DNA of 64,000 nt from Nereocystis luetkeana (taxonomy: Eukaryota; Sar; Phaeophyceae; Laminariales; Laminariaceae), in the NCBI GenBank assembly GCA_031213475.1, contig JARUPZ010000018.1, forward strand, positions 2,976,733 through 3,040,732. Direction: 5' to 3'. A program made the position numbers and the translations under genes. Below, piece by piece: positions 59,380 through 64,000 of this stretch (the stretch's first letter is position 1; the number at the start of each line of letters is the position of its first letter). The notes under the pieces are model-generated. The model did no database searches and was not told the origin of the DNA. It worked only from the letters and a program-made list of their open reading frames with translations.

Positions 59380-61160
59380 GGTAACGTACTAACATTGTGT
59401 TAGCACTGGAGGAGCGATCACGGTAACGCGGTAACGCAGTGTTGACTGGAAACCCACGGACGTGCACAAGCCTTAACGTTATGTTGCAGCTCGATCTTGT
59501 CCAGCTCTGGTAAAGTAACATTATGTTGTGCCGTGATCAGTCCTTGAACTGAAACTGTAACACAGTGCTAGGCTTAGAGCAAACACGTACGTTTTTACTT
59601 GATGGCCAGATCGATATCCGCATATTTCTGACACGATAACATAATGTTACTGTCGACGCAGCGTTAGACATAACACACTAACATAGTGTTGCCCTTAGGA
59701 GGAGTGTTACACATGACGCCCTAACATAACGTTACCATGTTCGCCAGCACTACTAACACTACGTTATCTGGACCCCCCATCTGATTGCCTTACGCCCGGC
59801 TACCGTAACACTTAACGTACGTTGGATGTGTTACAGTCTTAGCCGACCCACACGTAACATTGTGTTAGGATGTTAGCCTAAATGCGGAGGTCTCTCTAGC
59901 TTTATGTTACGGTGTTACCGTCTGTAAACATTTGATGGTAACATTCCGTTACCGTGTTACCATAAAAATCAATCCGGGTTTAACATTCTGTTACTTACTA
60001 CAGTAGTTACCGTTAGGGCCGAAGTCGTTATAACGTACCAGGTAATGGTTTTTACGTTACCCTTTGGATCTTCCCGAGATCTAACATGTGTTACCTGTGT
60101 TAGTGGTAAAGCGGCGTGTGGGAGTAACATAAGGTAGCCGTGTTATCCAATTTCGCCGACATCCCAGTAGGGGATATCTAAAATAATATCCCCGGGGGGG
60201 AAGGATAGCATGGCATCCCCGGTAAACAACGCCTCCATATTTTAAACCCCCAACACAGGGGATATTTAGGAGGGATCCCCGCGAAAAAAAGTCCTCTTTT
60301 TTCTGGAAACCCCGCCAGTACGTTATTCATCTATAACACAGTTTGTTATCCATCTATAACGTAATCAGCACGCTCGCACGTACGAGCTAACACGGCAGTA
60401 ATATATTGTTGATGTTAGATTGGGGGTGTACGTTATCTGTTAACTTGCGTCGCTACATTCAATGCATATGCACTAAGACATCAATATAATGCTACAGCTT
60501 TAGTAGTGTGTTATCGATCATGCACTTTATTCGTTTGGCGTAGGTTATGGTAGCAAGACTTCCGTTTACACCCTCACATAAGGTCGCTCGATACGGACTT
60601 CCGCCGCGGCTGATACGGTAGCATAATAATGGTATCGTTGTAGTGACCATATACGTCATCCCTCTAACGTGTGCTACGATAGCCACTAGGATTTTCACTA
60701 ACACACTAACATAGATAGTGTTATGCACGCCTTTATTTGGCCGTGTACATTATCCGTCTGAAGGGTATCACGGACGGTAGCAAGTAAGAATCCCGACAAC
60801 ACACTAACATAACGTTACTCGCTACGGGCTGATGTCGTTAACACGGTAACATAATGTTAACGCTCAATTGGCCATGTACGTTATCCCTTCAACGTGTGTT
60901 GCGATAGCCACAAGGAATTCCGCCAACACGCTAACATAGTGTTACTCGCTATGGGCTGGATATCCTAACACTATAACACATATACTGCGGTCAGTACGGG
61001 ATCAAGGTAACACTCTAAACATAGTGTTACGCGATCGCCCGCCAATATCATAACACACTAACACTATGTTATCACAGAATCCAGAAAGTAGTTAACGCAG
61101 TAACGTAATCTTACGGGGTTTTTTCGCTGACGCCTAACATTAACATAAAATGTTAAATCT
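59380..61160. repeat. Block of TAAC-N5-GTTA imperfect palindromes
   Basis: Within 1.8 kb the 13-bp word TAAC-AYNNY-GTTA recurs at about 59390, 59637, 59722, 59754, 59855, 59939, 59981, 60805, 60847, 60932 and 61059, with one-base variants near 59515 and 59679 and longer-spaced ones near 60700 and 61141. Many extra GTTAC/GTAAC half-words lie between. Copies are unevenly spaced and the sequence between them is unrelated, so this is not a tandem satellite. There is no gene-like frame. Spacing and symmetry suggest a protein-binding array; its role is unknown. Confidence 0.75.
60172..60275. repeat. GGGGATAT/ATATCCCC inverted words inside the block
   Basis: GGGGATATCTAAAATAATAT followed by CCCC forms one hairpin, and further CATCCCCGG, AGGGGATATTTAGG and GGATCCCC words follow. 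They fill part of the gap in the TAAC-N5-GTTA array. Confidence 0.55.
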
Positions 61161-61380
61161 TACGTTATCCGAGGTGTGTATCCTTTGCGAATACCTAGTT
61201 CCCTGGGTGCCTTCGTTAAGATAAGGAGGTATATCATAGACTGGGTGGCGTACTCTCGGGGTCGAACATTTTGCAGGTCGCTTACTTTGGGATATATCCA
61301 CATCGAAGGCTGCAGCAGCGCAACCACAGTAACGTTCGCGAGCTGGTTCCAGGAGAATGCTTAAAATTCCAGCTTCAGAC

Positions 61381-63043
61381 CAACAATGATGGGAAGTTTT
61401 TGAAGGGCTCTCAGAACTGTTTTTTTCGCCAAAAACCGGCGATTTACTCTACCGGGCTGTCAAAAACACCGGTAGACTCCTGAGGATTCTCCTCTTAGTT
61501 TTCCGAGAGCTTTCTTGAGCATTTTTCCGTTGCTCTAGAGTCGTAGTTGGACTGTTCGTGAGTGTTGTGAATCAATAAAAATACGGGATTGATTTGATGA
61601 TTGATTCAGTTGGGCTTTTTTTTACCAGTTTATCATGATTATTTGATTTTAATCAAATGGCCGTGATTAAATCATGATTTTGATAGTTGCTTGATTAATT
61701 ATTTTTTATATATTTTTACAGAAATGGAAGGCGTTTTCATGCAGGGAAATATTTTCAGCGACCACGAAAGTCCCGGGTAGAATAGCATCCAGCACTACTC
61801 AGCACCCTTGCGTGAAATGAAGAATTTCGGCGTTTTTGCGAGCTTTTTATGGTACTCGCTCGCAACCTCGGATACACGAAAACACCTTCGTGAGTCGTTT
61901 CTCACGACTGCCGTATGGCGCACCCGACGCCCTCACACACTCCATCAGGAGTATCCCTCAATTTTGCGGGTTACAGGTCCCTGTGAAGAGCTGTACTGTA
62001 GCTGTCTGCAAGTGAAGTGCAAACGTTTAATTGGGGGTCGTTTTCTGTCTCTTTTTGTAGACCCCAAATTTCGACCTATTTCGACCACTGGAGCACCTCT
62101 TAGTCGAGGTTTACGCCTCTGTGAAGAACCGGCCGGGTTCAATCTCGAGAGAAACACAAGTTTCTGTGATGAACCTCTTTCAAGTCACCGTCGCTCTCCG
62201 GTGAGCACGAACCAGCCCAAGTTCTAAACGCAGCGTGTTGAGATAGCGATGCTTTTTTCTGTTCCGATAAAACATCCTAGACATTAGAGTGACCGGAAAC
62301 CCGGGGACCAGGAGACGCCTGGGTGCCAGCGCGGCCTTAGGCATTGCTCAGCAGAGGGATGACTAATAGCGAAGGAGTATATTTTGCGAACGCTTTGTTA
62401 TGGGGTTATCCGTGCCATAGGCCAGCTACCTCCCTAGTGGTTTTCGCTCTTACTTGCGAGCAACAAGTTACTTATCGCTTCTTCTCCTCCATCCGCCAAT
62501 ACCCGTCTCCTCCATGGCATACTTCAACCTTGTGTACGGCCCGGGATACGTAGATTTCTCATAAATATACAAGGTACAGGTCTGATTTTGAGGGTGTGCT
62601 CCACACATTAGCTTTGGTGTGTTCTATGTGTTCACTGTTACCCCTTCGAGGGCAGTTGTCTCGGTTAGTTTATTGATGCCTAAGTAGAGGGCGCGCAAAA
62701 TAACAATCGACGACTCAAACTACGCACTACCATCCCCGCCTCCCTCCAAATGGGCCGAGTGTTTTTATTTAAATGCCGCCATGCAAGCTTCCACAGCCCC
62801 GAATGGGGCGCGCGGCCGGTCGAGATATGCACAACAAAGCGTATCTGCTATTGGCTGATCCAAAAATTAAACTAGGACTCTGGAGAAACGGGAAATTATT
62901 CCTGAAAGCTCTCGGAAAACCCCGGGGAGCATTTTGAGGAGTCTACCGGTGTTTTTGGCTGCCCCGCCGAATAAAACCCGTACGTTCGGCCCAAAAACCC
63001 AGTTCTGACAGCCCAGACGTAATTTCCTACAATAGTTGGTCTC
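61381..63043. repeat. Pair of diverged inverted repeats of about 165 bp, 1.3 kb apart
   Basis: 61,381-61,547 and the reverse complement of 62,873-63,043 share CCAAC...CTGTCAGAACTG, AAAAACACCGGTAGACTCCT and GTTTTCCGAGAGCTTTC blocks. They may be the ends of one old DNA element. The interior has an AT-rich GATTAAATCATGATTTTGAT region and one frame (61808-62227, 139 codons, unrecognised) that repeats GAAG...CCTCT-like words. No transposase is evident. Confidence 0.5.
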
Positions 63044-64000
63044 AGGCAAAACAAGTGTGTTTTTTTTTCCAATACTAGAGATGTCCACATGACCGCATGA
63101 ACGAGGGGAACACATCGGCGAAGAGAATTTAGCGTGCGATTTGTGGTTCGCGAGGTATGAGCCTTGTTCGTTCTATTCGGGGAGGCGTCATTTCGTAGGG
63201 ATTGTGGCTTCCTACTGTATGTACGAGTATATAATAATATTATGGTCAAAACTATCTAATTTGTAGTCAGGCCATATAGCGGTCGATACGCCGAGCAATT
63301 CGACAGTGTACATACATGTAGACATGATTTCATCAATAAGGAATACTGCTGCAGATTTACGGAAGGATATTCGGTTTATATTGGAATGGCATCTACGCTA
63401 TATTGTCGGAAGGCAAGCATAATAATAAGGGGAAGGCGTCCATGACACTTGTTTCGTTCTGCGAGCCGTACAAGGGTGTTGTAAGAAGTGCCTGCCAAAG
63501 TACTAGAACAATGTATTGACCTCTTCGAAAACCCTATTAGGTATCATGACGCACAACCCTGCCAAATTTCGTTTTCCAACTCTCGAAAACCAAAGCGAAA
63601 ACCCCCGCAAAGCTCTGGCTGTCGATGAAACCAGCTCGTATAATCAAAACATTCATCAGAAAAACGAGAAACGAATTCAGATTTCAAGCACTCAACACTA
63701 CGCCTGGTACGTATTAATAGTAGAAAGTGAGATATTTAATCGCGGAGAATAAACAAATTACAAAATCGATTGATGGTCGAGTTGAATATACCCCTTTGTC
63801 CGGGAAAATAATTAACGTTCAGACTATGATGTGAATACAAAACGTGTATTATATTCCCGTTCAGCGTGTTACCGACGGACGAGAAGCCAATTCGATATTA
63901 TGAGATTTCGATCGTCGACATATGCCTGGCATGCACGAGCACGTCGAAAATGTTCATGCCACGAACAGATCAGATCCTGATTTCATGATCTGTAGATATT
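63044..64000. other. Right end of the window, no gene seen
   Basis: It holds a copy of the GCATAATAATA repeat (63,342-63,427) and AT-rich sequence. A 78-codon frame at 63516-63752 has no support. Confidence 0.5.
63342..63427 (+). repeat. GCATAATAATA dispersed repeat, copy 2
   Basis: ACTGCTGCAGATTTACGGAA ... CATCTACGCTATATTGTCGG ... GCAAGCATAATAATA matches 14,908-15,003 read on the other strand, about 85-90 percent alike by eye. Confidence 0.65.

Overview
This is eukaryotic nuclear DNA. Coding is split by spliceosomal introns with GTRAG donors and pyrimidine-rich acceptors, introns reach several kilobases, and the non-coding DNA is full of microsatellites, small inverted-repeat elements and retroelements. 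The gene style and repeat load would suit a stramenopile alga such as a brown alga. That is inference; no rRNA, organelle or marker gene here settles it.

Layout. 1.9-7.8 kb (+): a three-exon gene for a small lysine-rich, proline-rich protein with two WW-like modules. 7.8-16.5 kb: no convincing gene; a copia-like fossil scrap, a minisatellite and short mobile elements. 16,549-30,712: one long Ty3/gypsy element with identical 489-bp LTRs, coded on the minus strand. It carries gag, an extra NADAR-domain reading frame, and a 1,835-residue pol with a chromodomain and a Tudor-like tail. 32.2-38.6 kb (+): a second three-exon gene with the same exon plan as the first (Ser-rich exon, half a WW-like domain, then the other half plus a C-terminal WW-like module). 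Its first intron holds a 1.6-kb palindrome. 42.4-50.6 kb (-): a protein kinase gene for which eight phase-compatible exons can be read. 51.4-57.0 kb (-): a gene for a repetitive Gly/Arg-rich protein with broken partial duplicates beside it. 59.3-61.2 kb: a gene-free block packed with a 13-bp imperfect palindrome, TAAC-N5-GTTA. 61.4-63.0 kb: a pair of diverged inverted repeats.

Two short palindromic words stand out. TACC-W-GGTA is scattered through most of the non-coding DNA, at roughly 25-30 copies where about 0.5 is expected. TAAC-N5-GTTA is confined to one 1.8-kb block. At least two MITE families and a tRNA-headed repeat family account for much of the remaining repeated DNA.

The strongest candidates for something undescribed are the NADAR-carrying retroelement, the TAAC-N5-GTTA block and the paired WW-like genes. 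All gene models come from reading frames, splice signals and phase agreement only; there is no transcript evidence here.
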